Shown: positions 16,795-25,471, counted from the stretch's first letter. The stretch is 32,734 nt of DNA from Bacteroidales bacterium (GCA_023137255.1 JAGLPR010000128.1:1-32734), one strand, 5' to 3'. The notes: generated by a model not told the origin, from the letters alone. Numbers and translations: made by a program.

Positions 16795-17886
16795 CTACTT
16801 TCGTCCTATGGAACGTGCGTAGAGTAAGGCTGTGGTGCGATAGAAAATGTGTCCCATCTTGGTGAACGGCAGATACATGATCACGAACCACACTGCCACC
16901 AGGTGGAAAAAGTAGAGATGATAAGCCACGGACCAGTTCCCGAAACGGGCCAACTCCACCAGCGTTCCTGAAAGGGTCAGTAATCCAATGGCAGCAAGCA
17001 ACAGCCAGTCTGAATAGCTGCTCTTCCCAAAGACACTCCTGTTCATAAGGCGCTGGAACACCATGATGCCCAATCCTGAGTAGATCATCAGTGAGGCCAC
17101 ATTCCCTGCAATTTTAAATGGGTTGGTGAAAGGAAGCGGATAGTTGTGAGTGATGGTGGCCCAGATGGCATAAAGGGTAACCAGGATCAGCAGTCCGAAT
17201 CCAAAGAAGAGCGACATGTGGGCAATCTTTCGCAACTGCTGCGACCCGCAACCTGAAAAATTGGAGTGGGAGAGTATCTCACCCAGGACCCGGGCAATTG
17301 GGAACTTTTTCATTCCTGCCTCCCCGGGGGGAGTCAGTCGTTTCATATCTTTCCAGAATCTGACAATTCCAAACGAGGCCAATAGATAGAAAAAGAGAGT
17401 TATCGCCGAAAAAGTTGAATTTAGCAATCCGTGCGGAAAGAATGCCGAATAGTCAACCGGGCCCTCGGGAATCTTAAAGGTCCCTGCCAGGGAGAGTATG
17501 GCCATAATGACCACCACAGGAATGGCTATGGCCACTGGTAGCCATGCCGGGGAACTAACCAGTTTGCCCAGAAAACGGGGACGTGCATAGTGCAGGTAGG
17601 TTTGATGTCTTATGGCCGAGATCACATCGGCAGGTTTCACATCGCGCGGACAATAACTGCTGCAATCGCCGCACTGGTGACAGAGCCAGATATCCACGTT
17701 CCCAATCAATTTCTCCTTCAAACCCCAGCCTGACCAGACCATCTCCTTCCCGGGAAACGGCCTTTCGGCAGGAGCCAGTGAGCAAACTGCCGAGCAGTTC
17801 CCGCACTGCATACACTGGTTCAGTTGAGACCCACTCAATCTTCCCAGCTCCCGCTTAAATTTAATATCCGGCTTAATTATTCCCAC
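16795..17886 (-). CDS. qmoC: QmoC, membrane subunit of the quinone-interacting oxidoreductase
   Basis: QmoC anchors the Qmo complex and exchanges electrons with the quinone pool for APS reductase. The 363-residue protein begins with an HdrC-like ferredoxin part, with CMQCGNCSAVC and CHQCGDCSSYCP binding two 4Fe-4S clusters. A membrane part follows with about six hydrophobic helices, including PVAIAIPVVVIMAIL, LFFGFGLLILVTLYAIW and YHLYFFHLVAVWFVIMYLPF, like NarI/HdrE cytochrome b subunits. Histidines within the helices could bind heme b. This domain order is the diagnostic QmoC plan. It starts 36 bases after qmoB and its stop lies six bases from the convergent kinase-etherase gene. Confidence 0.93.
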   Translation of the reverse strand: MGIIKPDIKFKRELGRLSGSQLNQCMQCGNCSAVCSLAPAERPFPGKEMVWSGWGLKEKLIGNVDIWLCHQCGDCSSYCPRDVKPADVISAIRHQTYLHYARPRFLGKLVSSPAWLPVAIAIPVVVIMAILSLAGTFKIPEGPVDYSAFFPHGLLNSTFSAITLFFYLLASFGIVRFWKDMKRLTPPGEAGMKKFPIARVLGEILSHSNFSGCGSQQLRKIAHMSLFFGFGLLILVTLYAIWATITHNYPLPFTNPFKIAGNVASLMIYSGLGIMVFQRLMNRSVFGKSSYSDWLLLAAIGLLTLSGTLVELARFGNWSVAYHLYFFHLVAVWFVIMYLPFTKMGHIFYRTTALLYARSIGRK

Positions 17887-17922
17887 AAATTTCTAAATAT
17901 TAACTGCTTTCTGCTTTCTACT

Positions 17923-20013
17923 TTACATATCCTTGAAAGGATTGGGACCTATCAGCTCCAGTTCCTCCACATAGTCGTTTATAATCTCCTGAATTTCATG
18001 GTGATCTGTAATTTCCACAAAACGGGTTTGAATTCGTTCCGGCTCCAGCATCATCGTCTCCAGGGTCTCCTGCAGGTTCTCTCCCCGCTGCTCGGTCAGT
18101 TCACTTCCATGGATGAAATGACACTGGTAGTCATCGCCCGGTTTGCATCCAATCTGCAGGATGCCATCATACCCGTGCGACAGGGCATCTGAGATCCAGA
18201 CTTTGTTCACGGAGCCCAGGCAGCGTACCGGGATGATCCGTACAAAAGGGCTGTATCTTAAGCGGTGTACTCCAGCTGCGTCCAGTGCCGGATAGGCATC
18301 ATTCTCACATACAAAAACCAGCACCCTGGGCTTCTCTTTAAACTCGTCCGGCACGTGCACTGCCTTGATCATTGCCGAAACACTGTTGATGGAGAAATCT
18401 GAAAAACTTATAATCCGTTCCGGACAGGAGCCCACACAGATCCCGCACCTTCGGCACCTGGCCGGGTTGGGTAAGGGCGTACCCTTGTCTGTCTCGTCAT
18501 AACTTCCGAACGGACACTCCTCGGTACACCTTTTGCAATCGGTGCAGCGCTCCATATATAGTTCCGGATAGCTCATGTCGCCCGCCCTGGGATGAACCGC
18601 CTCTCCCCTTTTAACACATTCGATGCACTGGATTGCCTTCATCATGGCGCCCGCACCATCCTCCTGGCTCATCTCCATATCCATGGGTGCCCTTACCGTA
18701 CCGGCTGCATATACACCGGTCCTTCTGGTCTCATAAGGAAAACAGATGAAATGGGAATCTGAAAATTCGTATTCAAGCTCCGGCAGGCCCTCTCCCAGCC
18801 TGTATTGCAACTTCAGGTCGGAAGTGGTATTGGGTACCATACCCGTGGCCAGAACCACCAGGTCAGCAACAAGGGTGATTTGCTCGTCCAGCAGCGACTC
18901 ACCAACCACAACCTCCACCTCATTTCCCAGGTCCGAAACCGATTTGATTACTCCTTTGGTCATGAAAATGGCATCATCGGCCTGAACCAGCTTGTAAAAC
19001 TCCTCCTGGAATCCGGCGGTACGGATATCCCTGTATACGATGTACACTTCAGCTCCGGGATTTTTCTCTCTGATGTAAAGTGCCTGTTTCAGGGCAGCAC
19101 CACAACAGTAGGAGGAGCAATAGCTCAGGTGATTTTCATCTCGGGAGCCTGCACACAACACAAACAGCACTCTGTCTGGCGGCTGCTCCACCTGTACACT
19201 CTGTTCAAACTCTTCCAGGGTCTTTACCCTGGGGGATGCATATCCCAGCGCAGACAATTTGTCCGGATCATAAGGTTTCCAACCTGTGGCTGTCACCACC
19301 GATCCTACTTTCAGAGTTGCAGAGTCGCTGTTCCTGATTGCCACAAAGAAATTACCGGGTTCTCCCGAAATCGATTCAATGCTTGTTTCCAGGTGGACCT
19401 CCACACCCGGATGCGACATCACTTCACTGGTTCGGGCACTTAGGTCAATCTCATTATAAGGCGTTTTATAGATCCTGCCTGCATAGCCACCCAGTCTGTC
19501 TGACTTTTCCACCAGATGTACCCGGTAGCCGGCCGCAGCCCCTTCCAGTGCAGCGCTAACACCTGCAATACCCCCACCCACTACAAGAACATCGCTGTAC
19601 ACCTGTTCAGGCAGATAAGGGGTATTCTCTTTAATTGTGTCCAGTTTGGCCAGCACCATCCTGGTCTGGTCCTCTGCACACATTTGTGTATCCTCTTCGC
19701 CGGGTTCCATCACCCAGGCCAGCTGCTCACGAAGGTTTATCCGGTCCACATAGATCCCATCCATGGAGAATTCAGCTGTTTTCACCCTGGGAGAACAGGC
19801 TGCCACACCCAGGCGATCCACCCCTTTTTCCCGGGTAAATTTGCGGAGCTCTTCCAGTCCGGCTTCAGAGCACAGCGACTTGTGAGAAATGCATGAGATC
19901 CCATCAAATGCCTCCCTGACAGCATCGGTCAGTTTATCTGCATCGATACAGTTCCCAATGTCGCAGCCGGTACATATTGCAAGGGCCATATGTTTTTTTT
20001 CTGCCGACATCAT
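17923..20013 (-). CDS. qmoB: QmoB, HdrA-MvhD-like flavoprotein subunit
   Basis: QmoB is the large soluble subunit of the Qmo complex. The N-terminus carries ALAICTGCDIGNC, followed by an HdrA-like FAD domain with DVLVVGGGIAGVSAALEGA. Two 4Fe-4S motifs, CTDCKRCTEECPFG and CRRCGICVGSCPERI, lie before the C-terminal MvhD-like domain, which has VRCLGSVN and QIGCKPGDDYQCHF. This HdrA-plus-MvhD fusion is the QmoB hallmark. The longer frame opens at 20085, but the ATG ATG at 20013-20008 overlaps the qmoA TGA (ATGA) and starts just before the conserved region, so I use 20013, giving about 696 residues. Cotranscribed with aprBA, qmoA and qmoC. Confidence 0.93.
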   Translation of the reverse strand: MMSAEKKHMALAICTGCDIGNCIDADKLTDAVREAFDGISCISHKSLCSEAGLEELRKFTREKGVDRLGVAACSPRVKTAEFSMDGIYVDRINLREQLAWVMEPGEEDTQMCAEDQTRMVLAKLDTIKENTPYLPEQVYSDVLVVGGGIAGVSAALEGAAAGYRVHLVEKSDRLGGYAGRIYKTPYNEIDLSARTSEVMSHPGVEVHLETSIESISGEPGNFFVAIRNSDSATLKVGSVVTATGWKPYDPDKLSALGYASPRVKTLEEFEQSVQVEQPPDRVLFVLCAGSRDENHLSYCSSYCCGAALKQALYIREKNPGAEVYIVYRDIRTAGFQEEFYKLVQADDAIFMTKGVIKSVSDLGNEVEVVVGESLLDEQITLVADLVVLATGMVPNTTSDLKLQYRLGEGLPELEYEFSDSHFICFPYETRRTGVYAAGTVRAPMDMEMSQEDGAGAMMKAIQCIECVKRGEAVHPRAGDMSYPELYMERCTDCKRCTEECPFGSYDETDKGTPLPNPARCRRCGICVGSCPERIISFSDFSINSVSAMIKAVHVPDEFKEKPRVLVFVCENDAYPALDAAGVHRLRYSPFVRIIPVRCLGSVNKVWISDALSHGYDGILQIGCKPGDDYQCHFIHGSELTEQRGENLQETLETMMLEPERIQTRFVEITDHHEIQEIINDYVEELELIGPNPFKDM

Positions 20014-21227
20014 CTCTGCATCGCTTTTAGTGCGCAAGCAGTGGCATCCTTCACCGCTGATGAGACATCCATGGGACGTTTGCAACTGGCAGCCGGTATA
20101 ATTCCCGCACGCTGTTCGGGAAGATAGAATCCATATTTATTCACCTTCAGGCCGGCAGCAACATGATTTGGGGTCAATCCCATGGCCAGCACCACCATAT
20201 CAAATGCGTCCTCACGCCTGAAACCTTTGCTAATGTCTTCCACTTCCAGCACCAGGTTTGCCTCCCCTTCACCCTGTACAATTCTTCCCACCTTTCCTTT
20301 GGTCAGGGCAATCCTCTCTTTCCCTTCGGCCTGCTTCAGTAATTTTTCATTCCTGCCGGAAAGCCTCATATCGATGTAGAAAATCTCTGCATGAATATCC
20401 GGATACTCCGACTCAAGGGTCAATGCATGTTTCAACGATGTAGAGCAACAAACGGCTGAACAGTATGGAAGGTGATTTACATCCCTGGATCCCGCACACT
20501 GGACAAACGCAATGCGACGTGGAGTTTTGCCGTCGGAGGGCCTGGTCAGTTTTGTCTTCTCCCTGGTGCAGGCTGCAAGCATCCTTTCAAACTCCAGATT
20601 GGTCACCACATCGGGTTCCTCCTGATACCTGTAATTTTCAATCCGCGCAGCATCATAGAGTATCCAGCCGGTGGCCACAATGATTTTTCCCACCTGGAGC
20701 TCCACCTCGGCCGGTGATGCATTCAGCTGGATGGCATCATAATCACACACCTCCAGACACTTCCCGCACGCCTCCCGTTTGCATACTAAAGGATCGATAC
20801 AATATTTCATGGGGAAAGCCAGCCCGTTATTTATATAGGCCGCCTTCTCCCCTGCTTTTCTTCCCAGCTTCTGTGGCCGCTCCTCGGGACACACCTCTGC
20901 ACATAAGCCACAGGAGGTGCAGTTGTTATTGATCAGTCGTGGCTCCACACTTATCTTCACCCTGAAATCGCCATCTGATCCACAGATGCTTTCTACACTG
21001 GCCCCGGTGTGGTAACTGATGCGCGGATTGGAACGAATGCGTGAATAGTTGATTTCAAGTCCGCATGCAGGGGGACAAAGTTTAGGAAAGTAGTTATTGA
21101 AACGGGAAACATTCCCACCCAGGTAGTTAAGCCTTTCGATAAGCACCACCTGCTTCCCGGCCTCGGCCAGTTCAACTGCAGCAGTGATGCCGGCAATTCC
21201 TCCCCCTATTATTAAAGTCTGTAAAGT
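20010..21227 (-). CDS. qmoA: QmoA, HdrA-like flavoprotein subunit; start codon unresolved
   Basis: QmoA is an FAD protein of the Qmo complex. The first possible standard start, GTG at 21149, would remove the FAD-binding strand. Upstream in the same frame the sequence reads TLQTLIIGGGIAGITAAVEL, a perfect Rossmann motif, directly after the aprA TAG. From there to the stop is about 405 residues, the size I expect for QmoA, so the true protein must begin in this stretch. It contains no ATG, GTG or TTG. Later features are LGGNVSRFNNYFPKLCPP and two ferredoxin-like motifs, CTSCGLCAEVCPEE and CKREACGKCLEVC. The 3' end overlaps qmoB by four bases. Identity is secure, but the start mechanism is not. 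Confidence 0.85.
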   Translation of the reverse strand, partial: TLQTLIIGGGIAGITAAVELAEAGKQVVLIERLNYLGGNVSRFNNYFPKLCPPACGLEINYSRIRSNPRISYHTGASVESICGSDGDFRVKISVEPRLINNNCTSCGLCAEVCPEERPQKLGRKAGEKAAYINNGLAFPMKYCIDPLVCKREACGKCLEVCDYDAIQLNASPAEVELQVGKIIVATGWILYDAARIENYRYQEEPDVVTNLEFERMLAACTREKTKLTRPSDGKTPRRIAFVQCAGSRDVNHLPYCSAVCCSTSLKHALTLESEYPDIHAEIFYIDMRLSGRNEKLLKQAEGKERIALTKGKVGRIVQGEGEANLVLEVEDISKGFRREDAFDMVVLAMGLTPNHVAAGLKVNKYGFYLPEQRAGIIPAASCKRPMDVSSAVKDATACALKAMQR

Positions 21228-21229
21228 CT
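21213..21229 (-). repeat. 8-bp direct repeat at the aprA-qmoA junction
   Basis: TAAAGTCT occurs at 21213-21220 and again at 21222-21229 (plus-strand reading), a 9-base period. The copy at 21222-21229 contains most of the aprA stop codon. Removing one copy would keep the frame and would not create a start codon. Confidence 0.6.
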
Positions 21230-23105
21230 AAAGTAGATCGCGTTTGATCATCTCCCATTCACCCGTTTCCGGATCCCACCGGCAGTTGGCAAATGCCTCC
21301 CACTCCTCTTTCATGGTGGGATGGTCGGTTCGGAAATAGTAGCCGGGCCAGCGGGTCTCCTCCCTGAAAAGGACCGTTCGTATGTGCGATTCTGCCTGCC
21401 ACATCCGGTGTACATTCTCCCAGCAGCGCATCAGTTCATTCAGATCGCCCGCAGCCAGCTTCTCTGCATCCTCCTTCATAAACTGCAGGTACTCAAGCCC
21501 TTTAGTCAACAATGCCTCGGAGGTTTTAAATCCCACAGAAGCACCCCCTGCATACTCATCCATGATTTTTTGCAGGCGAAACATAAACATCCTGGGTTTG
21601 ATGTAGTTGGGATTTACATCCTCGTCGTTGGTATACCCGCTGTGCTCCCCGAACATCTTCAGCGGCTGCAGCACCTTCTCCTTCAATGCTGTGATTTGTT
21701 CCTCGCCGATTCCGGGAAGATCGGGATGGTCCACGCAAAATGCGATGGCCGCCTTGGCAGCAATCCTTCCCTCGGTAAAGGAGCCGGATGAAAATTTATG
21801 GGAAGAGGCTCCCGAGGCATCCCCGGCAGCAAATAGTCCCTTCACGGTAGTCATGTTGTCGTAACCCCAGTGGTGTTCGTCCGGAGCCAGGTCGTTCGGA
21901 CCGCTGATCCACGCACCGGAGGCACCTGAATGGGAACTAATGAAGTAGGGCTCACACGCCGAAATTTCTGAAGGGCTCTCCTCGGGCATGATGTTGTGTG
22001 ATGCCCAGTTAAGAGCCTGACTCACGGTCATATCGAGAAAATCTTCCCACGCCTCCGACTCCAGCTCTTTCATTTTCCGTTTAGCCTCTTTCTCATCAGG
22101 GATCTCTGCCACCAGCTTCTTGATTGCCTCGTCGGTTCGCATGTAGATGGGACCGTTTCCTTCCTCCAATTCAAGGAGCATCAGGTAGTTTCTTAGGTTG
22201 GCCGGAGTGGGTTTAGAGGTACCGTAGGGTGCCCAGTTTTCCAGTTCAGCTGCCCGGGTTTCCATATAATCCTCCCCTTTGGCATTGGTAGCTTTGGACT
22301 TGAAGAGCAGAAACCATGCTCCCACAGGACCATAAGAATCCTTGAATCTTACCGGTACAAAACGTACCTCCTGGCAGGTCATTTCGGCCCCCGCCTTCAG
22401 AGTGAAATAGGTACTGGCTCCGCTGTTAAACGGAGGATACCACGATCTGCCCAGTCCCTCGCCCACAGATTTGGGTCGAAAGATATGGACCGCTCCTCCC
22501 ATCACATCCAACACAGCCTTCGCCTTGAACAGATAGAACTTGTTTTCGCGAACACTAAAACCCACTGCACCCACACAACGGTCTCCGAACATCACTGGTT
22601 CGGTAATAAATACCCGCTCATAGTAGCTGCCGTTGTCTCCAAGCTCCCTAAGTGCATTCTTGGCAGCCTCCGATACAATGCTCTTATAGGATTCGCCATG
22701 GATCATGATCTGCCAGCGTCCCTCGTTCACGTAGTTGCCCTCTTCATCTTTCCAGATAGGTAAGCCCCATTTCTCAAAGAGGTGCACCGAGGAATCTACA
22801 TGGCGGGCAATGTTGGCCACCAGGTCCTTTCGGGCAATACCCATCAGGTCGTTCTTCACATAGCTTACATAATCGTCTACCGTGTTATTGCCCTTGCTTA
22901 CTCCCAGGTAGAGGTTGATGGCCGACAATCCCATGGCCACTGCACCACTGCGTTCCATGGAGGCTTTATCCACCACGGTCACACGCTGCTTATGCTTTTT
23001 CGCCCAGTGTGAGGCCTCAAAAGCTGCCCCACAGGCGGCCATTCCGCCCCCCAGGATCAACAGGTCGGTTTCAACCACAACCGTTTCAAAATTATCTGCG
23101 TTCAT
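21228..23105 (-). CDS. aprA: dissimilatory adenylylsulfate reductase alpha subunit AprA
   Basis: AprA is the FAD subunit that interconverts APS with sulfite and AMP in the cytoplasm. The 625-residue length is typical. The FAD strand TDLLILGGGMAACGAAFEA, the MERSGAVAMGLSAINLYLG segment, WGLPIWKDEEGNYV, SWYPPFNSGASTYFTLKAG and SSHSGASGAWISGP are all recognisable AprA motifs. Conserved residues expected around FAD and substrate appear intact. It lies 16 bases after aprB. Its TAG stop at 21228-21230 is directly followed, in the same frame, by qmoA coding sequence. Motif reading alone cannot separate the sulfate-reducing from the sulfur-oxidising AprA lineages. Confidence 0.96.
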   Translation of the reverse strand: MNADNFETVVVETDLLILGGGMAACGAAFEASHWAKKHKQRVTVVDKASMERSGAVAMGLSAINLYLGVSKGNNTVDDYVSYVKNDLMGIARKDLVANIARHVDSSVHLFEKWGLPIWKDEEGNYVNEGRWQIMIHGESYKSIVSEAAKNALRELGDNGSYYERVFITEPVMFGDRCVGAVGFSVRENKFYLFKAKAVLDVMGGAVHIFRPKSVGEGLGRSWYPPFNSGASTYFTLKAGAEMTCQEVRFVPVRFKDSYGPVGAWFLLFKSKATNAKGEDYMETRAAELENWAPYGTSKPTPANLRNYLMLLELEEGNGPIYMRTDEAIKKLVAEIPDEKEAKRKMKELESEAWEDFLDMTVSQALNWASHNIMPEESPSEISACEPYFISSHSGASGAWISGPNDLAPDEHHWGYDNMTTVKGLFAAGDASGASSHKFSSGSFTEGRIAAKAAIAFCVDHPDLPGIGEEQITALKEKVLQPLKMFGEHSGYTNDEDVNPNYIKPRMFMFRLQKIMDEYAGGASVGFKTSEALLTKGLEYLQFMKEDAEKLAAGDLNELMRCWENVHRMWQAESHIRTVLFREETRWPGYYFRTDHPTMKEEWEAFANCRWDPETGEWEMIKRDLL

Positions 23106-23121
23106 TACGTTTGATTTAAAA

Positions 23122-23535
23122 TTAAAGGGATTCCGGCTCGGTTCTCAGTACCGGCGATTTCAGGTCGTCCGACCCGGTTTCGAACCCCGCATCGGGTTCA
23201 ATGGTCCCTTCCGGAGTGGTGCGGATGGGGAATTTAAAACGCTTGACCTTTTTGTTGCGGAACTTCACTGCCCACATGATGGAATCGGTGCTCCTCAAAG
23301 GCTGAACCACCCCTCCCAGGGGCATAAAATCGGCATATCCACGGATCTCAATGGCCTGGGTAGGACAGATCTTAACGCAGCTGTAACACTCCCAGCACAT
23401 ATCCACTGCCCGGTTGTAGGCTTTGTTCTTCTCCTTATCCAGGACCATCAGGTCATTGGGACAGATATACTGACACGCAGTGCGATCCTGCGCCTTGCAT
23501 CCGTCGCACTTATCATTAATAACAAAACTCGGCAT
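23122..23535 (-). CDS. aprB: dissimilatory adenylylsulfate reductase beta subunit AprB
   Basis: AprB is the ferredoxin-like subunit that passes electrons to the FAD of AprA. The 137-residue protein has two 4Fe-4S sets: CDGCKAQDRTACQYICPNDL near the start and CWECYSCVKICPTQAIEIRG in the middle. The latter part (PLGGVVQPLRSTDSIMW and on) forms the beta-sheet and tail that wraps around AprA in known structures. It is the first gene of the aprBA-qmoABC run, with an exact -7 box about 23 bases upstream of its ATG. Confidence 0.95.
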   Translation of the reverse strand: MPSFVINDKCDGCKAQDRTACQYICPNDLMVLDKEKNKAYNRAVDMCWECYSCVKICPTQAIEIRGYADFMPLGGVVQPLRSTDSIMWAVKFRNKKVKRFKFPIRTTPEGTIEPDAGFETGSDDLKSPVLRTEPESL

Positions 23536-23557
23536 AGGTAGCTTAGTTTGTGAACAA

Positions 23558-23565
23558 CAAACATA
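23558..23565 (-). promoter_or_regulatory. -7 box of the aprBA-qmoABC operon
   Basis: The minus strand reads TATGTTTG, an exact TAnnTTTG match, 22 bases upstream of the aprB ATG at 23535. No convincing -33 TTTG was found at 17-23 bases. It is the only such box in the 103-base gap between the ClC gene and aprB, so it likely drives all five genes. Confidence 0.5.
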
Positions 23566-23596
23566 ATTAAATATTCCCGTGGGATGCTGTTGAAAA

Positions 23597-23610
23597 CCGG
23601 TAGGAACCGG
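23597..23610 (-). terminator. weak hairpin after the ClC gene
   Basis: On the minus strand CCGGT, a four-base loop and ACCGG form a five-pair GC-rich stem followed by TTTTC, about 29 bases after the ClC stop. It is short for an intrinsic terminator but sits correctly between the ClC gene and the apr promoter. Confidence 0.3.
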
Positions 23611-23638
23611 AATTTAGAATAAATTTAAAATTGGCGAT

Positions 23639-25411
23639 TTAGTCATCCGAAAAGTGTTTGAGCATCTCGCGGTAGGAAGAGAAGACACGGGCCCTTGAGA
23701 CGAAACCCAGGTATTTTCCGTTCTGGAGCACCGGGATGTTGTAGCGTCCACTCTCCGAGAACTGTCTGGCCACCTCCTCCATCTGGTCGGTGGTCTCGAT
23801 GGTCCACTCGGGAATGATCATCAGGTCGCTGATTTTGGTCACATCATACATCTCCTGGTTAAACATGATGTGCCGGATGTCGTCCAGTTTCACTATCCCC
23901 TTCAGGTTGTTTTGCTCATCCACCACCGGGTAGATGTTCCTGCTGGAAGTGGTGATGACATTAACCAGGTCGCGCAGGGTTTCATCGGATTTCACAGTCT
24001 TGAAATTGGTTTCAATCAGGTCAGCTACCTTCATCATCAGGAGAATGTTGCGGTCCTTGTGGTGTGTCATCAGTTCACCCCGCTTGGCCAGCTGTACCGT
24101 ATAGACCGAATTCTTTACAAAATAGCGGGTGGTCCCATAGGAGATGGTAGAGGCAAGCATCAGCGGTAAGAAGAGTTCATACCCCCCGGTAATTTCAGCA
24201 ATCAGGAAAATAGCGGTCAACGGGGCATGCACCACCCCCGCAATCATACCGGCCATCCCCACAAGTGCCATGTTGCTCACCGACACATCGATGCCCACCT
24301 GGTTCAGCACCAGGCCAAACAGTAAGCCTGTATTGGCTCCCATAAACAGTGTTGGAGCAAAGATACCCCCGATTCCTCCTGCTGCGAAGGTAAGAGTAGT
24401 AGCAATTACCTTGATTCCGATCACCAGCAGAAAGTATAACACTACCAGAACAAAGGTGTGGCTCCACCCTTCAAAAAAGGTATTTTCGAAGAGGTGAAGG
24501 TACTCTCCCCGAAGTCCCTGGTTCACCACCTCATATCCTTCCCCATACAGGGGTGGAAAAAAGAAGATGATGACACCAAGCAAAGCCCCGCCCACCAGAA
24601 GTCTTTTCCACGGGCTCTCAAACTTCTCGAACAGCGCTGTAATTCGTATGTAACTCTTTGTGAAATAGACAGACAACAAACCAACAATGATCCCGAGGAT
24701 CAGGTAATAATGGATCTGTCCCATATCGAAAGGCTCCGATAACTGGAACTGGTAAAGTACATTCTGTCCCAGGAAAAGGTAGGAGGTCAGAGCCGCAGTG
24801 GCAGAGGCAATCAGCAATGGGACAATTGCCCACATGGTAAGGTCCAGCATGATGACCTCCAGCGCAAAGACAATGCCCGCAATGGGTGCCTTGAATATGG
24901 CTGACAGGGCCCCTGCACTGGCGCACGATATCAGCAGTGTGATCTCCTTGTAGCTGAGCTTAAAAGCCTTGCCAATGTTCGATCCCACAGCACCCCCAGT
25001 AGCCACGGTTGGTCCCTCCAATCCCACCGAACCACCGAACCCAACCGTAAGTGCACTTGTTATAATACTGGAATAGAGATTGTGGGAGCGAATAATGCCA
25101 TTGTTTTTTGAGATAGAAAACAGTACACCGGGGATTCCGTGTCCCACAGGATGCTTATTCACGTACTTAATGTATACCACGGCGAGCAGGATACCGATAA
25201 GAGGGAGCAGGAACAGGAAATAGTGGCTGTTATCGCCCTGGAAACCATTTTGTAAGGCCTCTCGTATAAAGTGAACCAGGTTCTTAATTATTACGGCAGC
25301 CAGGCCCACGCCAAGGCCCACAATGACAGCCATAACATATAGGAATCTGTGACCAGATAAATATCTGATTTTAAAATTATTAACCCTATTAAGAAACCTG
25401 TTTTCGGACAT
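23639..25411 (-). CDS. ClC-family anion channel/transporter with C-terminal CBS pair
   Basis: The 590-residue membrane protein has the three ClC anion-path motifs: GHGIPGVLFSISKNNG (the GSGIP position), GSVGLEGPTVATGGAVGSN with the gating glutamate in GLEGP, and GGIGGIFAPTLFMGA. About ten or more hydrophobic helices fill residues 15-430. The last 130 residues form two CBS domains, with NIYPVVDEQNNLKGIVKLDD and YNIPVLQNGKYLGFVS, which often bind nucleotides. The serine usual in GSGIP is His here. It probably moves chloride or another small anion, as a channel or H+ exchanger. It lies upstream of aprBA in the same direction with its own promoter, so a role in sulfur-anion traffic is possible but only a guess. 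Confidence 0.93.
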   Translation of the reverse strand: MSENRFLNRVNNFKIRYLSGHRFLYVMAVIVGLGVGLAAVIIKNLVHFIREALQNGFQGDNSHYFLFLLPLIGILLAVVYIKYVNKHPVGHGIPGVLFSISKNNGIIRSHNLYSSIITSALTVGFGGSVGLEGPTVATGGAVGSNIGKAFKLSYKEITLLISCASAGALSAIFKAPIAGIVFALEVIMLDLTMWAIVPLLIASATAALTSYLFLGQNVLYQFQLSEPFDMGQIHYYLILGIIVGLLSVYFTKSYIRITALFEKFESPWKRLLVGGALLGVIIFFFPPLYGEGYEVVNQGLRGEYLHLFENTFFEGWSHTFVLVVLYFLLVIGIKVIATTLTFAAGGIGGIFAPTLFMGANTGLLFGLVLNQVGIDVSVSNMALVGMAGMIAGVVHAPLTAIFLIAEITGGYELFLPLMLASTISYGTTRYFVKNSVYTVQLAKRGELMTHHKDRNILLMMKVADLIETNFKTVKSDETLRDLVNVITTSSRNIYPVVDEQNNLKGIVKLDDIRHIMFNQEMYDVTKISDLMIIPEWTIETTDQMEEVARQFSESGRYNIPVLQNGKYLGFVSRARVFSSYREMLKHFSDD

Positions 25412-25418
25412 TGAATGA

Positions 25419-25448
25419 CAAAATTAGCATTTTAGCTTGCAGATCAAA
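25419..25448 (-). promoter_or_regulatory. promoter of the ClC gene (-33 TTTG, 18-base spacer, -7 TAATTTTG)
   Basis: On the minus strand TTTG at 25448-25445 is followed by 18 bases and TAATTTTG at 25426-25419, an exact match to the phylum's promoter. Transcription would start within a few bases of the ATG at 25411, implying a nearly leaderless mRNA. Confidence 0.55.
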
Positions 25449-25471
25449 ACGATTGCACGCTTAAGATCTAT

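Noticed and set aside
18805-19443. 212-codon open frame opposite qmoB
   Set aside because: It is antisense to the FAD domain of qmoB and has no domain of its own.
17923-20085. qmoB starting at 20085
   Set aside because: The extra residues overlap qmoA by 76 bases and are not QmoB-like; the ATG ATG at 20013 overlapping the qmoA TGA is the better start.
20010-21149. qmoA starting at GTG 21149
   Set aside because: This start removes the FAD-binding glycine motif that is plainly encoded just upstream in the same frame.
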